A DNA stretch of 64,000 nucleotides, taken from NCBI RefSeq assembly GCF_900451005.1, contig NZ_UGIB01000001.1:992001-1056000 (forward strand). The letters are read 5' to 3'. Below are positions 25,925-36,138 of this stretch, in pieces. The notes beneath the pieces are model-generated. The model worked only from the letters and a program-made list of their open reading frames with translations. It made no database searches and was not told where the DNA came from. The DNA is from Helicobacter fennelliae (GTDB lineage: Bacteria > Campylobacterota > Campylobacteria > Campylobacterales > Helicobacteraceae). A program made the translations under genes and the position numbers. Each line of letters begins with the position of its first letter. Positions within the stretch are counted from its first letter, which is position 1.

Positions 25925-27037
25925 CTAATCCCTAAAAACAAGTGGTAAATCTGGAAAAAATAGACTATTTGGAGTGTCTAGCCCTACGCGCAGCCCGACT
26001 CCAGAGAGTGGCTTAGCATCATGTGGTAGCAGATCTTTGCGGATATAAGAGACTTCTATCGTGTCGCACCAAAACAGCCCATTTTTATACTCATTATCCA
26101 TAATCGCATAAAAAGCGCATCCGTGATGATTGAAATGTGTATGGATAGGCGCGTATAATTCATTTATCTTGGAGAGAATCTGCAATCGCCTCGCACTTAA
26201 TGCCTCATCACAAGGATTGCAATTATGGAATTCAAAAAGCACTTGCGGAAAATATTTGGCGATAAGCTGCAAATCAGCCTTTTCTAAAATCGCCCATTCG
26301 CTATCTTCTATATCCACTTGCAAGACATTATACGCGTTTGGATCTAGATTCTGGCTTTGTATCACGGACTCAAAGCTTATGGTATCACGGGCATCTTCTG
26401 TGCCGACAAATTTTTTGACAAAAGTAATATTTGGGTGATTATAGGGCGATTTTTCGATACTTGCGTCATATTCGATCACTTGATAGCCCTTTTGTGCCAT
26501 TTCAAGATCCCAAGGAGAATAAGCCGAAACGCCTAAGGATATGGCTTTGGGCTTTGCAGAAGAAAATTTTGCAAAAGAAAGATTTGTAGAAGAATCTAAA
26601 AGAAAAGAGCTTGAAAGAGAAGAATTATTACCTAAATCCTGTTTGGGGGGGGGGCAATTATTATGACTTATATTATTTGCGTCATTTGCTTTAGATTCTA
26701 CATCAGATTCTATATCAAGCATGACATATCCACCATCGCCTCTGCCGCCGATACGCGCGAGATGAAGTGAGCGAGATTTGAATGGTCGGACTAAAGAGAG
26801 ATAGTTTTTAATCATCAAATACTCTTGTGTAGAAGTAAGTAATGTAATGCCACTTTTTTCATTTGGCTGCGGATAGAGCGCAAGCTGCAAACTAAGCTCC
26901 ACATCTTTGGGAAGTCCTAAAGATGAAAGAATACTTAATGCACGATTGGTGCGCAATTCTTGATTGACCATAGATGAGAGTTGCTGCACGCCTAAAAGAT
27001 TGCGTAACTTTTGGGCGAATTTTGTTTTAAGACTCAT
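25925..27037 (-). CDS. FkbM-like SAM methyltransferase, phase-variable
   Basis: A 370-residue protein. Motifs suggest a Rossmann methyltransferase of the FkbM type: RIGGRGDGGYVML near residue 90, SLGVSAYSPWDLEMAQKGYQ near 170, and LQVDIEDSEWAIL near 235. The region between the first two is an extra Asn/Ser-rich insert encoded around a run of ten C (G10 at 26645-26654 on the plus strand). With ten the frame is open, so the gene is ON in this sequence; slippage would switch it off. Such enzymes often modify surface sugars. It is followed by the czn operon on the same strand but separated from it. Confidence 0.7.
   Translation of the reverse strand: MSLKTKFAQKLRNLLGVQQLSSMVNQELRTNRALSILSSLGLPKDVELSLQLALYPQPNEKSGITLLTSTQEYLMIKNYLSLVRPFKSRSLHLARIGGRGDGGYVMLDIESDVESKANDANNISHNNCPPPKQDLGNNSSLSSSFLLDSSTNLSFAKFSSAKPKAISLGVSAYSPWDLEMAQKGYQVIEYDASIEKSPYNHPNITFVKKFVGTEDARDTISFESVIQSQNLDPNAYNVLQVDIEDSEWAILEKADLQLIAKYFPQVLFEFHNCNPCDEALSARRLQILSKINELYAPIHTHFNHHGCAFYAIMDNEYKNGLFWCDTIEVSYIRKDLLPHDAKPLSGVGLRVGLDTPNSLFFPDLPLVFRD
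26645..26654. repeat. G10 phase-variation tract
   Basis: Ten consecutive G (C in the coding strand) inside the FkbM-like gene, encoding Cys-Pro-Pro-Pro. Ten keeps the frame open; nine or eleven would truncate the protein. Confidence 0.85.
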
Positions 27038-27079
27038 AGTATTCCTTTTAGATTCTGGTTTTGTCTGAATTATAGCAAG

Positions 27080-27364
27080 TTAAAGTCGTTCTATGCCTCG
27101 AAATACAAAGCAATTCACATCTTCTTTGCCATAGATTTGATGAAAAAACTCGCTTAACTCAATCGCGACATCGTATTCGACAAAAAGGCAAAGGCTTCCG
27201 TATTCTTTGCGTCCGCTCACCTGCTCTCGCTCACTCAAAAGTAAATCAATGGCTGCGTATTTGTTGCAGTCTGTGTAATAAAAATTATTTAAGCTCCGCT
27301 CCAAAAGCGCATCTACAATGTGATCTTTGAGCTTGCTATCGATATAAATTTGCAATAAACACAT
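27080..27364 (-). CDS. DUF3240-like protein at the end of the metal-efflux operon
   Basis: A 94-residue ferredoxin-fold-sized protein (MCLLQIYIDSKLKDHIVDAL; ends NCFVFRGIERL). Small DUF3240-type proteins commonly follow CzcA/CusA pump genes and may act as PII-like regulators. It starts 10 bases after the pump gene. No metal-binding cluster is obvious, apart from scattered Cys and His. Confidence 0.6.
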   Translation of the reverse strand: MCLLQIYIDSKLKDHIVDALLERSLNNFYYTDCNKYAAIDLLLSEREQVSGRKEYGSLCLFVEYDVAIELSEFFHQIYGKEDVNCFVFRGIERL

Positions 27365-27374
27365 CTAAACATTC

Positions 27375-30300
27375 CTAAATAGAGATTTTTTTGGCAATGA
27401 TTCTAAACATAACTGGCAAAAGAAGCAATGTCAGCAAGCTTGAGGTTACAAGCCCACCAAGCACAACGATTGCTAATGGTTTTTGCACTTCGCTTCCTAC
27501 GCCATGAGAGAGGAGCATTGGTATAAGCCCAAATGCTGCGATAAATGCAGTCATCAAAATCGGGCGCAATCGTCGCTTCGCACCCATAACAACGGCTTCA
27601 TCTATGCTTTTGCCTTGCTTAATAAGCTCTTTGAAATACCCAATCATCACCACGCCATTAAGCACTGCAATACCAAATAATGTAATAAACCCAATGCTCG
27701 CTGGCACGGAGATGTATTCGCCGGATAAAAATAGCGATATAAGCCCGCCTGTAACAGCAAATGGAATATTAAGCAAAATAAGTAGTGCTAGAGGAATGCT
27801 CTTAAAAGTAAAATATAAAATAAAAAATATCACAACGATACTAATCGGAATCACAACCGCAAATCGCGCATTTGCCCGCTGCTGATTCTCAAACTGCCCA
27901 CCATAAGTAATAAAATAATTTGGCGGAAGTTTGACTTGCTGAGAGATTTTGGACTTCACTTCTTCAACAAAGCCTCCCAAATCCCTATGCTTGACATTGC
28001 TTCGCACAACGTTCATTCTTCGATTATTTTCACGCACAATCGTAACTGGTCCATCAACTTCTTTGATCTCTGCAATCGAGCTGATAGGCACAACATACCC
28101 GCGCGAAGAAAACATCTCAAGGGCTTCAAGCTTGGTAATATCAGTCGAAATCTCTGGATCTTGACGGATCATTACCGGAATCCTTGCCACACCCATAGGA
28201 ATGTATGAGACAATCACGCCCTCAAGAGAGGATTTCATAAATTTTGAAAATTCATCAACAGAGATTCCGACATTTGACATCGTGTGCTTCTCCGGCGTGA
28301 TATAAAGATAATTTACACCTTTATTGAGCGTTGTAAAAACTTCTGTCGCGCCACGCACGCCTTCAATGATTGTTTTGATTTGATTGCTTAATTCATTGAG
28401 CGTAAAAATATCATCGCCAAAGATTTTGATCGCCAAATCCCCGCGCACACCGGTTAGCATTTCTGAAATCCTCATATCAATGGGCTGTGTGAAAATAAAA
28501 TTTATCCCTACAAAATCATTAAGTGAATTTGAGATTTTAGCAATCAGCTCTTCTTTTGTCTTGACTTGCCACTGCTCTTTTGGGTGGAATGATATAAACG
28601 CATCGGTTTGATTAAGCCCTGATAAGTCTAATCCCAACTCATCAGAACCTGTCCTTGTGACAATGGTTTTGACTTCTGGAACTGAATCAAGGATTTGTTT
28701 TTCGATTTTAAGCAGAATCTCTCGTGATTGCGCGAGTGAAACTGATGGAGTTGTCTCGATTGTCAAAACCACATCACCTTCATCAAGAGTTGGCATAAAG
28801 GCTTTACCCACAAATGAAAACAACGACAACGCAAAAACCAAAAACACAACTGCACAGCTGATTACAAGCTTGCTATGATTAAGGCAAAATTGCAGGGCTG
28901 GCGTGTAGATTCTGTAAAAAAATCGTGTCAAAAAAGTCTCTTTGTGCTCTTTTGTCTTAAGCACCAATGAAGCAACAACCGGCACAACAGTGATTGAGAG
29001 CACCAATGATCCAAGCAATGCAAACACAATGCTTTTGCCTAATGGTGCAAACATTTTTCCTTCTAAGCCCTCAAGCGTAAGGATAGGAATAAAAAATATG
29101 ATAATGATGATAATCCCGCTCACAATTGATACTGAAATCTCCTTGCACGCGCGATACATTGCGTGTAGCTTTGTGGTGGTTGTATTTGAGCTAAGACGCT
29201 CAAATGCGTTTTCTACGACAACCACAGCAGAATCTACAAGAATCCCAATCGCTATGGCTAACCCTCCTAAGCTCATCAGATTTGCTGTCATTCCATTAAG
29301 ACTCATGCAGATAAATGCCACAGAGAGTGCAAGTGGCAATATCACGCTCACAGCTATGGCTGCGCGCAAATCTCCCAAAAACAAAAACAACAACACAACA
29401 ATAAGCACAATGGCTTCAATAAGCACTTTTGTAACATTATCCACGGCTTTTTGAGTTAAATCCGATCTGTCATAAAAGATATTTAAACTCACACCTTCAG
29501 GCAAAAGTGGCTTAAGCTCTTCAAATTTTTCTTTGATTTTGACAATGGTTTCTTTTGAGTTTGCGCCTTTGAGTGAAAGCACCATTCCTTCAGTCGTTTC
29601 GCCAACTCCATCTTTGGTTACAAACCCTAGCCTTGTCAAATAGCTTGTGCTGACATCAGCAAAGTCCGCGATTCGGACAAATCCGGCATTTGTCTGCAAA
29701 GTAATCGCCTCGATTTCTTTTGGTGTGAGGGCTGCATTTTGGATTTTGACTAAATAGCTCTCGCCATCTCTATCAACCCTCCCTGCGCCATCATTTTTGA
29801 GGCTCGCACTAAGGGCTTCTTCAAGCTTTGTGATCGTAACGCCAAGTTGCGCCATAGTATTAAAATCTGGAATCACCACAAAGGCTTTTGAGAATCCACC
29901 AAGGCTATTAACATCAGCTACACCTTTAATCGTCCTTACAGCCGGACGTATCACAAAATCCAAAAGCTGTCGCTTCTCGATATTTGGTAAATCTCCATCA
30001 ATAGTAAACATAAACATATCAGAAAGTGGCGTAACAATCGGTGCAAGTCCGACTTCAACGCCTTCAGGAAGATTTGCTAGTGCATCAGTGAGTCGCTCGC
30101 TTGTCATTTGCCGTGCAAGATAGATATTGACGCTATCATCAAAATCAAGCACAATATCAGCTAAGGCATATTTGGAGTTTGAGCGGAGGATTTTTTGATT
30201 TGGTAGTCCTTGAAGCTCAAGCTCTAATGGACGCACAACGCGATTTTCTACTTCTTCAGGAGACATACCCGGAGCTTTTATCGTTAGGCGCACTTGTGTG

Positions 30301-30431
30301 GAAGAGACATCAGGAAATGCATCAATAGGTATGCTTAAAAAACTATACCCACCAAATCCAAGCAGCCCAAGTGCTAAAATAACAATAATGATTCTACGTA
30401 ATAAAGAAAACTCAATAATTCGAGCAAGCAT
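27375..30431 (-). CDS. cznA: Heavy-metal RND efflux pump, inner-membrane component
   Basis: A 1018-residue proton-driven transporter of the HME-RND family (CzcA/CusA), with twelve membrane helices in two groups and two large periplasmic porter domains. It starts MLARIIEFSLLRRIIIVILA. The family signature in helix 4 is present as ILVDSAVVVVEN, and GVVMIGYF lies near residue 930. Together with the two upstream genes it forms a tripartite exporter. The position next to glyS matches the H. pylori cadmium-zinc-nickel system cznCBA, hence the name. Its start overlaps the stop of the adaptor gene. Confidence 0.9.
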   Translation of the reverse strand: MLARIIEFSLLRRIIIVILALGLLGFGGYSFLSIPIDAFPDVSSTQVRLTIKAPGMSPEEVENRVVRPLELELQGLPNQKILRSNSKYALADIVLDFDDSVNIYLARQMTSERLTDALANLPEGVEVGLAPIVTPLSDMFMFTIDGDLPNIEKRQLLDFVIRPAVRTIKGVADVNSLGGFSKAFVVIPDFNTMAQLGVTITKLEEALSASLKNDGAGRVDRDGESYLVKIQNAALTPKEIEAITLQTNAGFVRIADFADVSTSYLTRLGFVTKDGVGETTEGMVLSLKGANSKETIVKIKEKFEELKPLLPEGVSLNIFYDRSDLTQKAVDNVTKVLIEAIVLIVVLLFLFLGDLRAAIAVSVILPLALSVAFICMSLNGMTANLMSLGGLAIAIGILVDSAVVVVENAFERLSSNTTTTKLHAMYRACKEISVSIVSGIIIIIIFFIPILTLEGLEGKMFAPLGKSIVFALLGSLVLSITVVPVVASLVLKTKEHKETFLTRFFYRIYTPALQFCLNHSKLVISCAVVFLVFALSLFSFVGKAFMPTLDEGDVVLTIETTPSVSLAQSREILLKIEKQILDSVPEVKTIVTRTGSDELGLDLSGLNQTDAFISFHPKEQWQVKTKEELIAKISNSLNDFVGINFIFTQPIDMRISEMLTGVRGDLAIKIFGDDIFTLNELSNQIKTIIEGVRGATEVFTTLNKGVNYLYITPEKHTMSNVGISVDEFSKFMKSSLEGVIVSYIPMGVARIPVMIRQDPEISTDITKLEALEMFSSRGYVVPISSIAEIKEVDGPVTIVRENNRRMNVVRSNVKHRDLGGFVEEVKSKISQQVKLPPNYFITYGGQFENQQRANARFAVVIPISIVVIFFILYFTFKSIPLALLILLNIPFAVTGGLISLFLSGEYISVPASIGFITLFGIAVLNGVVMIGYFKELIKQGKSIDEAVVMGAKRRLRPILMTAFIAAFGLIPMLLSHGVGSEVQKPLAIVVLGGLVTSSLLTLLLLPVMFRIIAKKISI

Positions 30432-31498
30432 TATCTCACTCCTATATTATTGACAAGTCCTTTAAGGGGTATGAGTGCGCCTGATGCGATTTGCTCATTT
30501 CCCTTAAGCCCTTGTGAATCGATCACAAACGACTTACTTCGTTTTTCTATCACTCTGACAACTTTTGGCAAATAGCCATTTTTTGTTTTGATGAAGATTA
30601 AATCATCTTTTTCGTTTTTAATCACCGCATCTGATGGCACAGCAAATGTGCCTTTTGGCTGCTCGCCTTTGATATATATATCAACAATTTCCCCAACCCT
30701 AAAAGTCCCCTCATCTGATCCTTTGAGATCGGCTGTGGCAGTGATAGAGTTATTTGTCCTATCAATGACAACAGAGACGGTTGTAATATCGCCGATGTAT
30801 TGCCCTTTTTCGCTATACACTTTTGAGCCCGGAAGCACATATTCTGAGATTGAAAGCGGAATCCGAATGCGCGCTAGGAGATTGTTGTTTTTGGAGATTC
30901 TGACATAAGGCGTAAAAGCTGGAATCTTCTCGCCTGTCTTTTTTGGTGCGACTGATAAGATTCCATTATCTTTAGCAATTACTCTGAAGCCATATTTTCC
31001 TGTGGGATTGTCAGGATCGATCCCAAAGAGTCGAAAAGTGCTTTTGAGCTGTGAGAGCTTAAGATAAAGCTCATTACTTGCAAGATAGCTGACTTGATAT
31101 TCTCGCTGAGAGATCACACCTGCTTCAAACAATTCTTTGTCTTTACGCGCTATTTCTTCAGCGACACGATATTTATTAATCGTATTTTGAAGCTCATAAT
31201 ACAGCGCGTTTAGCTCATTTGAGCTGATCTCACAAACTTCTGTCCCTGCTTTTATGGATTCTCCCTCTCTTTTGTATATCGCCACCACAATCACATCAAA
31301 TGTCGAGCTTTGCGTGGTAGAATCTTTATCATCAAAATCAATCAGTGCATTAAATGGAACACCGCGTATAATGGCAGGATTTTGGATTGGAATGTTTTTG
31401 ATTCCTAAGCCTTGAATTTGAGCTTGGCTGATTTTTATTTCGTTGTATCCAAATGCTAAACTAAATCCCATTACAGAGACTATAATAAACTTTTTCAT
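30431..31498 (-). CDS. cznB: RND efflux periplasmic adaptor
   Basis: A 355-residue membrane-fusion protein with an N-terminal signal (MKKFIIVSVMGFSLAFG). The lipoyl/hairpin part is split around a coiled coil (residues about 85-150), followed by beta-barrel segments (SVAPKKTGEKIPAF; GEIVDIYIKGEQPKGTFAVP). It links the inner-membrane pump to the outer-membrane channel. It overlaps both neighbours by a few bases, so the three are translated as one unit. Confidence 0.85.
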   Translation of the reverse strand: MKKFIIVSVMGFSLAFGYNEIKISQAQIQGLGIKNIPIQNPAIIRGVPFNALIDFDDKDSTTQSSTFDVIVVAIYKREGESIKAGTEVCEISSNELNALYYELQNTINKYRVAEEIARKDKELFEAGVISQREYQVSYLASNELYLKLSQLKSTFRLFGIDPDNPTGKYGFRVIAKDNGILSVAPKKTGEKIPAFTPYVRISKNNNLLARIRIPLSISEYVLPGSKVYSEKGQYIGDITTVSVVIDRTNNSITATADLKGSDEGTFRVGEIVDIYIKGEQPKGTFAVPSDAVIKNEKDDLIFIKTKNGYLPKVVRVIEKRSKSFVIDSQGLKGNEQIASGALIPLKGLVNNIGVR

Positions 31499-32739
31499 TC
31501 TTGCTCTCCTAACATTATTCCTAAAGTTTCTTCTAACATTGATTGAATGGTTACATATTCAAGCTTTGCGTCTGCAAGCGTTATCAAACTATCCATATAT
31601 GAGTTTTGATACGCAAGATATTCAAAGAGGCTTATTTTTTGCGCTTCATAAGCGATTTTCCCCATTTCTACGAGGCTTTTTTTGTTTTCTATATTTTCTT
31701 TTTGGAGTTCAATATAATGCTTTTTGCTCTGAAGCTGATCCCAATACGAATCCGCACTAATGTAGAGATTTGTTTTTGTGATTTCCCCCTCTCGTAATGC
31801 CCCACTTTGTAATGCAAGATATTTTCTTTTGAGATGTGTATTTTTAGGCGTTATAGGAAGCGGAATCGAGAATCTAAATGCCGCTCCATTTGAGCTTTCA
31901 GAACTAATAATCCCAGCACCTAGCTCAAAGCTATCAAAACGATCGCGATTTGCAAGTTTTGCACTATTTTGGTAAGTTTTGGCTTGTAAATCAAGGATTT
32001 GCATATAAGCTGAATCGTTGAGCGCATTATACACAAAATCCATACTGATTTGGATATAGCCAAAGCCAAGCCCATTGATTTCAATATCGCGCACAGGCTC
32101 AATCACATCTTCGATGTCTTGGATTGCGTGCGTGTTTTGGATTCCCAAAAGCTGATGCAAGACTTTTTGCAAATCTAAGAGTTGCGTTTGGGCTTGCTTT
32201 TTTAAGAGTTTTGCATCTAAATATGAGTTATTAAAGCTGATATAGTCTTTTTGCGACATTCCGCCGGCATTGAGTTTGGCTTTGGCGATTTTGAGCTGTG
32301 AGAGGAAATTTAGCTCTCTTTGTGAGTAGATTTTGTATTTTTCTTTGGTGATGACATAGGTGAGATAGGTTTGCTTTGCCGAGATAAAGGCTAGGTTTTT
32401 GTAGAGGGTATATGTTTTTTGATACTGCTCGCCTTGAAGCTTTAGGCTTTTGTGGAGAAGTGTCTGCACCCATGGAAGCTTTGGATTAACCATAAAAAGC
32501 GTTGTCGTCTCAAGCTCTTGCCTGCCTAGAGGATTTTTTGTCATTCCGCCCTCGATTTCAGCGTATGGGCTATTCCACGAATTCATGGCTTTTTGATCTT
32601 CTAAAAGGCTTTGAAATTGGGCTTTGTTTTTGACAAGACTGATTGAATTTTTTTCAATCGCTTCAAAAAACGCTTCTTTGCTGATTGTCTGTGCTAGCAA
32701 AGCCCCGCTACATAAACAGATTAAAAACAGAATCTTCAT
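31495..32739 (-). CDS. cznC: Outer-membrane efflux channel (TolC-like)
   Basis: About 414 residues with a signal peptide (MKILFLICLCSGALLAQ), then long helical repeats typical of outer-membrane factors. I chose ATG 32739, which starts the signal peptide; an ATG six codons upstream adds a tail that would spoil it. It is the first gene of the czn operon. The promoter should lie in 32740-32853, the gap to glyS. Confidence 0.8.
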   Translation of the reverse strand: MKILFLICLCSGALLAQTISKEAFFEAIEKNSISLVKNKAQFQSLLEDQKAMNSWNSPYAEIEGGMTKNPLGRQELETTTLFMVNPKLPWVQTLLHKSLKLQGEQYQKTYTLYKNLAFISAKQTYLTYVITKEKYKIYSQRELNFLSQLKIAKAKLNAGGMSQKDYISFNNSYLDAKLLKKQAQTQLLDLQKVLHQLLGIQNTHAIQDIEDVIEPVRDIEINGLGFGYIQISMDFVYNALNDSAYMQILDLQAKTYQNSAKLANRDRFDSFELGAGIISSESSNGAAFRFSIPLPITPKNTHLKRKYLALQSGALREGEITKTNLYISADSYWDQLQSKKHYIELQKENIENKKSLVEMGKIAYEAQKISLFEYLAYQNSYMDSLITLADAKLEYVTIQSMLEETLGIMLGEQE

Positions 32740-32853
32740 TGTAACCCCAAAAATCAAAATGGACTTAGGATTTTACAATGGTTTTATTAAAACTTTGTAA
32801 TGTATTTACATAAATTCTTGTGATAAAAAATATTTTACTCACATTTTTTGAGT

Positions 32854-34986
32854 TTATATCGCAAGCTCCTTGAGATCGCCGATTTTTTTGAACTCCAAAT
32901 AAATCGCAAAAATAAGAGCTTTGCGGTTTTTGCGAATATTTAGATTCTCATCATTCACCATAACATACTCAAAAAACGCCTCTAATGGCAATCGCAACTC
33001 AAAAAGTCGCTCCAAAAAACTTGTAGAATCTAATGAATCTAGTGAATCCAAAGCCCAAATGCCCTTTAGCGCTTCATACAAAAACTTCTCTTGTGGCGCA
33101 GATAATAACTTCTCATCAATGCTTATATCAGTGTCTTTACTCATATCTTTTGTGATATTGGCAACTCGTTTAAACACACTAATAAGCTGCTCTCTATCGC
33201 TTCTATCTAAAAGTAACTCCAAAGCCTTAGCATTAGAGCACAAACGCAGAATCTCTTTTGTATCGCTTTTGGCTACACTTCTAAAGAGTAGTGCATTAAG
33301 CTTAAGGATAGATTCTAATCGTTCAAGCAAAAATGAGCGCAAAAGATCTATATCAAATGCCTTATAAACGCTTGCGCTATTTTTTGCGCCATTTAGATTC
33401 TGGTTTGGTGTATTTGGGGTGTTTGGCGCGCCTTGTGTGAGAATCTGCAAATCAGAATCCAAATCAAATTCTAAATTAAATTCTAAAATAATTTTAAGCA
33501 ATCCATTTGCCGCTCTACGCAACGCAAATGGATCTTTTGAGCCATTTGGAATCTTGCCTATGCTAAAGAGTGAGAGCAAATTATCAAGCTTTATACTCAT
33601 CGCAACAATGGCATTAGCGACATTACTAGGTAAGGCAGAATGCTCGCTATTTGGCAAATACTGCTCTTTTATGGCAAGTGCCAATGGCGCGTCATTATGC
33701 TGTGCGAGCATATAATAATACCCCATAATGCCCTGCAACTCCGGAAACTCTCCGACCATTTCACTTAATAAATCACTTTTTGCAAATTCAAGTGCTTTGG
33801 TGATAAAATCTAGATTCTGGTTGTATTTTTGAGCAAGATATGCACCAATAGCCTGCTCTCTTCTGACTTTATCAAGCATACTTCCAAGCTCATCAACAAA
33901 TGCGATTTTTGCCAAAGGTGCGCTTTGTAGTGGGGTTTTTATATCATTTTGATAAAAAAACATCGCATCACTTAAGCGCGCTTTAAGCACGCGCTCATTG
34001 CCACTTATGATTTGGCTAAAATCCTTTGTCGTCGAGTTTGCAACGACTATAAATCCATTATATAAACAATCATTTTGGCAATTATTTTGAGAGTCGTTTT
34101 TGTGATGTTTTTGATATACGCCAAAATACCGCTGATTTTCTTTCATCGAAGTAATGATAACTTCTTTTGGCAGAGAGAGAAATTGTTTATCAAAATGCCC
34201 TAAAAGCGCGGTTGGGTATTCTGTAATCGCGCCGATTTCATCAAGTAGATTCTGATCGATTTCAACTTTGATGTGATGCTGTTGCTCTATGTGCTGAATT
34301 TGTGAGAGAATCAAACTTTTGCGCTGCTCATAATCAAGAATAATCCCGCCATTTTGTAGCGATTTTAGGTAGCAATCAAGGCTTGAAATCTGCACCCACT
34401 CTCCACCAAAATCCCTATGCAAAAGTGTCGCTGCATATCCTTGCTGTCCAAATGCTTTAGTCGTGATGTGTGTCTTATCAAGCAAGATCAAAATATTGCG
34501 AATAGGACGAATGAAAGATTTTTGATTGCTTCCCCAGCGCATAGATTTACCGAACTGCAAAGAATCCAAAAACTCTACCACCACTTCTACGATAATTTGC
34601 TTGCTTGGCACGCCAGAGAGAATGCGTTTGGCATAAAGCACCTCTTTATTGTCTTTTGTAATTGTGGTGAGATGCTCTTTTGTGATATTTGCCTTTTTTA
34701 AAAACCCAATACCAGCTTGAGATAAGCCCTTTAGGCGATCGCCATCAATATAGCCAATCTGCAATGGCGGTCCAAAAAATTCACTCACAATATCTTGCGT
34801 TTGTAATGGAAAATCTCTTGCAAAAATGCAGATTCTGCGAGGGGTAAAATAAATCTCGCATTCCGCGTCTATGTGCTGTTTTTGCAATGCTTGCTTCCAT
34901 TTGGTAGGGATATTTTTCCATTCTTTGAGAAATGGAATCGCGGGCAATTCTTCGGTCAAAATCTCAATCAATAATTCTGTTTTCAA
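32854..34986 (-). CDS. glyS: Glycyl-tRNA synthetase beta subunit
   Basis: A 710-residue protein, the tRNA-binding and editing-like subunit of the bacterial alpha2-beta2 glycyl-tRNA synthetase. It starts MKTELLIEILTEELPAIPF, the family signature. Further family motifs are LHRDFGGEW, EYPTALLGHFD, MKENQRYFGVYQ and NGSKDPFALRRAANGLLKI. A short Asn/Pro/Thr-rich insert near residue 520 (PNTPNTPNQN) is unusual. The alpha subunit is not in this window. Confidence 0.95.
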   Translation of the reverse strand: MKTELLIEILTEELPAIPFLKEWKNIPTKWKQALQKQHIDAECEIYFTPRRICIFARDFPLQTQDIVSEFFGPPLQIGYIDGDRLKGLSQAGIGFLKKANITKEHLTTITKDNKEVLYAKRILSGVPSKQIIVEVVVEFLDSLQFGKSMRWGSNQKSFIRPIRNILILLDKTHITTKAFGQQGYAATLLHRDFGGEWVQISSLDCYLKSLQNGGIILDYEQRKSLILSQIQHIEQQHHIKVEIDQNLLDEIGAITEYPTALLGHFDKQFLSLPKEVIITSMKENQRYFGVYQKHHKNDSQNNCQNDCLYNGFIVVANSTTKDFSQIISGNERVLKARLSDAMFFYQNDIKTPLQSAPLAKIAFVDELGSMLDKVRREQAIGAYLAQKYNQNLDFITKALEFAKSDLLSEMVGEFPELQGIMGYYYMLAQHNDAPLALAIKEQYLPNSEHSALPSNVANAIVAMSIKLDNLLSLFSIGKIPNGSKDPFALRRAANGLLKIILEFNLEFDLDSDLQILTQGAPNTPNTPNQNLNGAKNSASVYKAFDIDLLRSFLLERLESILKLNALLFRSVAKSDTKEILRLCSNAKALELLLDRSDREQLISVFKRVANITKDMSKDTDISIDEKLLSAPQEKFLYEALKGIWALDSLDSLDSTSFLERLFELRLPLEAFFEYVMVNDENLNIRKNRKALIFAIYLEFKKIGDLKELAI

Positions 34987-35046
34987 GACGATCCTTTTTG
35001 GATATAATTGCGTGATTGTATCAAATCAAAAATTAAAAGGTTTTTA

Positions 35047-36042
35047 TTGAAAAAGTTCATCAGTGTTTTTTTGGGTATTTTTTTGGTGGGCTGTGTATAT
35101 AGCGTTGGGAGTCCGCTCGCTTTTCCCAAAATCGAATGCTCAAATCCAAAAAATTTCTCAAAATCTCAAAAAGATAATCTCATCTACGCCTATACATTTG
35201 GCGCAAAACAAGGTATGGGCTACATTATGGCAGCTATCGCGTGGCAAGAATCCTGTGCGGGCGCATATATGATGAATTTTTCTGATCCATCAGCAGGGCT
35301 ATATCACGCGCATATTCCTGTCGTTATCAAATATTATTCAAACTACAAAGATTCTGACTTTACGCGTAATGTCATGGGGCAAATGCTAATTGATGACAAA
35401 GACTTTGCAAGCCAAATCGCCTTAAGCACATTATTGTATTGGTATAATTACCACAAAAAAAATCTTAAAAATACGATTAAATCCTATAATAAAGGCTTTA
35501 AATGGGAAAAAGACAAAACAAGCAATGTGCTTGCAGAATCGTATTATAAAAGCATTACAAAAAAAATAGCTCTTTTGCAATCCTATCTTCCACCACATCT
35601 TGCATTATCACAAAACAAAAACCAAATCACAGCACAAAGTAACTCAAAATCTCTACCTCTAGCAAAATCCAGCGCGACAAAACCGACTACGACAAAATCT
35701 AACGCGACAAATGTGGCAAAACTCTCAGCCAAAAACCAAGCCATTGCTAATTCATTCCACAATCGCCAAACCCAACGACAATCCGCCAAAACCACACAAC
35801 AAAACACACAAGCAGAATCTAATCACCAAACATCTTCAGAATCCACTTCAAAATCTACGCTAGAATCTAAACCGGAATCTATTTTGGATTCTACGCTAGA
35901 TTCCAATTCAAATTCCACTTCACCTACTACGCAGGATTTTATCGATATTCCAGCCAACCAACCCCAGAATCAACATTTTGATGAAAGCGCAGAATCTAAA
36001 ATGGATTTTGAGGATTATCATTTGATTTTTGAAGGGTATTGA
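35047..36042 (+). CDS. Lytic-transglycosylase-like lipoprotein
   Basis: About 331 residues. I chose TTG 35047, preceded by AAAAGG, because it opens a lipoprotein signal (MKKFISVFLGIFLVGC). The folded part, residues about 40-190, has a catalytic-type helix IMAAIAWQESCAGAYM, with a Glu in the place used by soluble lytic transglycosylases, then SDPSAGLYH and a motif ending SYNKGF. The C-terminal 140 residues are a Ser/Thr/Gln/Lys low-complexity tail with repeated Ser-rich units. Divergent from glyS; the promoters share 34987-35046. In H. pylori a gene of unknown role also follows glyS. Confidence 0.65.
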   Translation: MKKFISVFLGIFLVGCVYSVGSPLAFPKIECSNPKNFSKSQKDNLIYAYTFGAKQGMGYIMAAIAWQESCAGAYMMNFSDPSAGLYHAHIPVVIKYYSNYKDSDFTRNVMGQMLIDDKDFASQIALSTLLYWYNYHKKNLKNTIKSYNKGFKWEKDKTSNVLAESYYKSITKKIALLQSYLPPHLALSQNKNQITAQSNSKSLPLAKSSATKPTTTKSNATNVAKLSAKNQAIANSFHNRQTQRQSAKTTQQNTQAESNHQTSSESTSKSTLESKPESILDSTLDSNSNSTSPTTQDFIDIPANQPQNQHFDESAESKMDFEDYHLIFEGY

Positions 36043-36138
36043 AGCATTATGTGGCATTTGATGTGAATTTTGCTATGATGTGAATTTTGCTATAATGAAG
36101 CCCATTTTTCACAAATCCAACCTAAAGGCTTTTTTCTT

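Noticed and set aside
27483-30123. Several plus-strand frames of 65-170 codons across the pump gene
   Set aside because: They are shadows of cznA on the other strand; their peptides are Ser/Thr-rich and have no ribosome binding sites.
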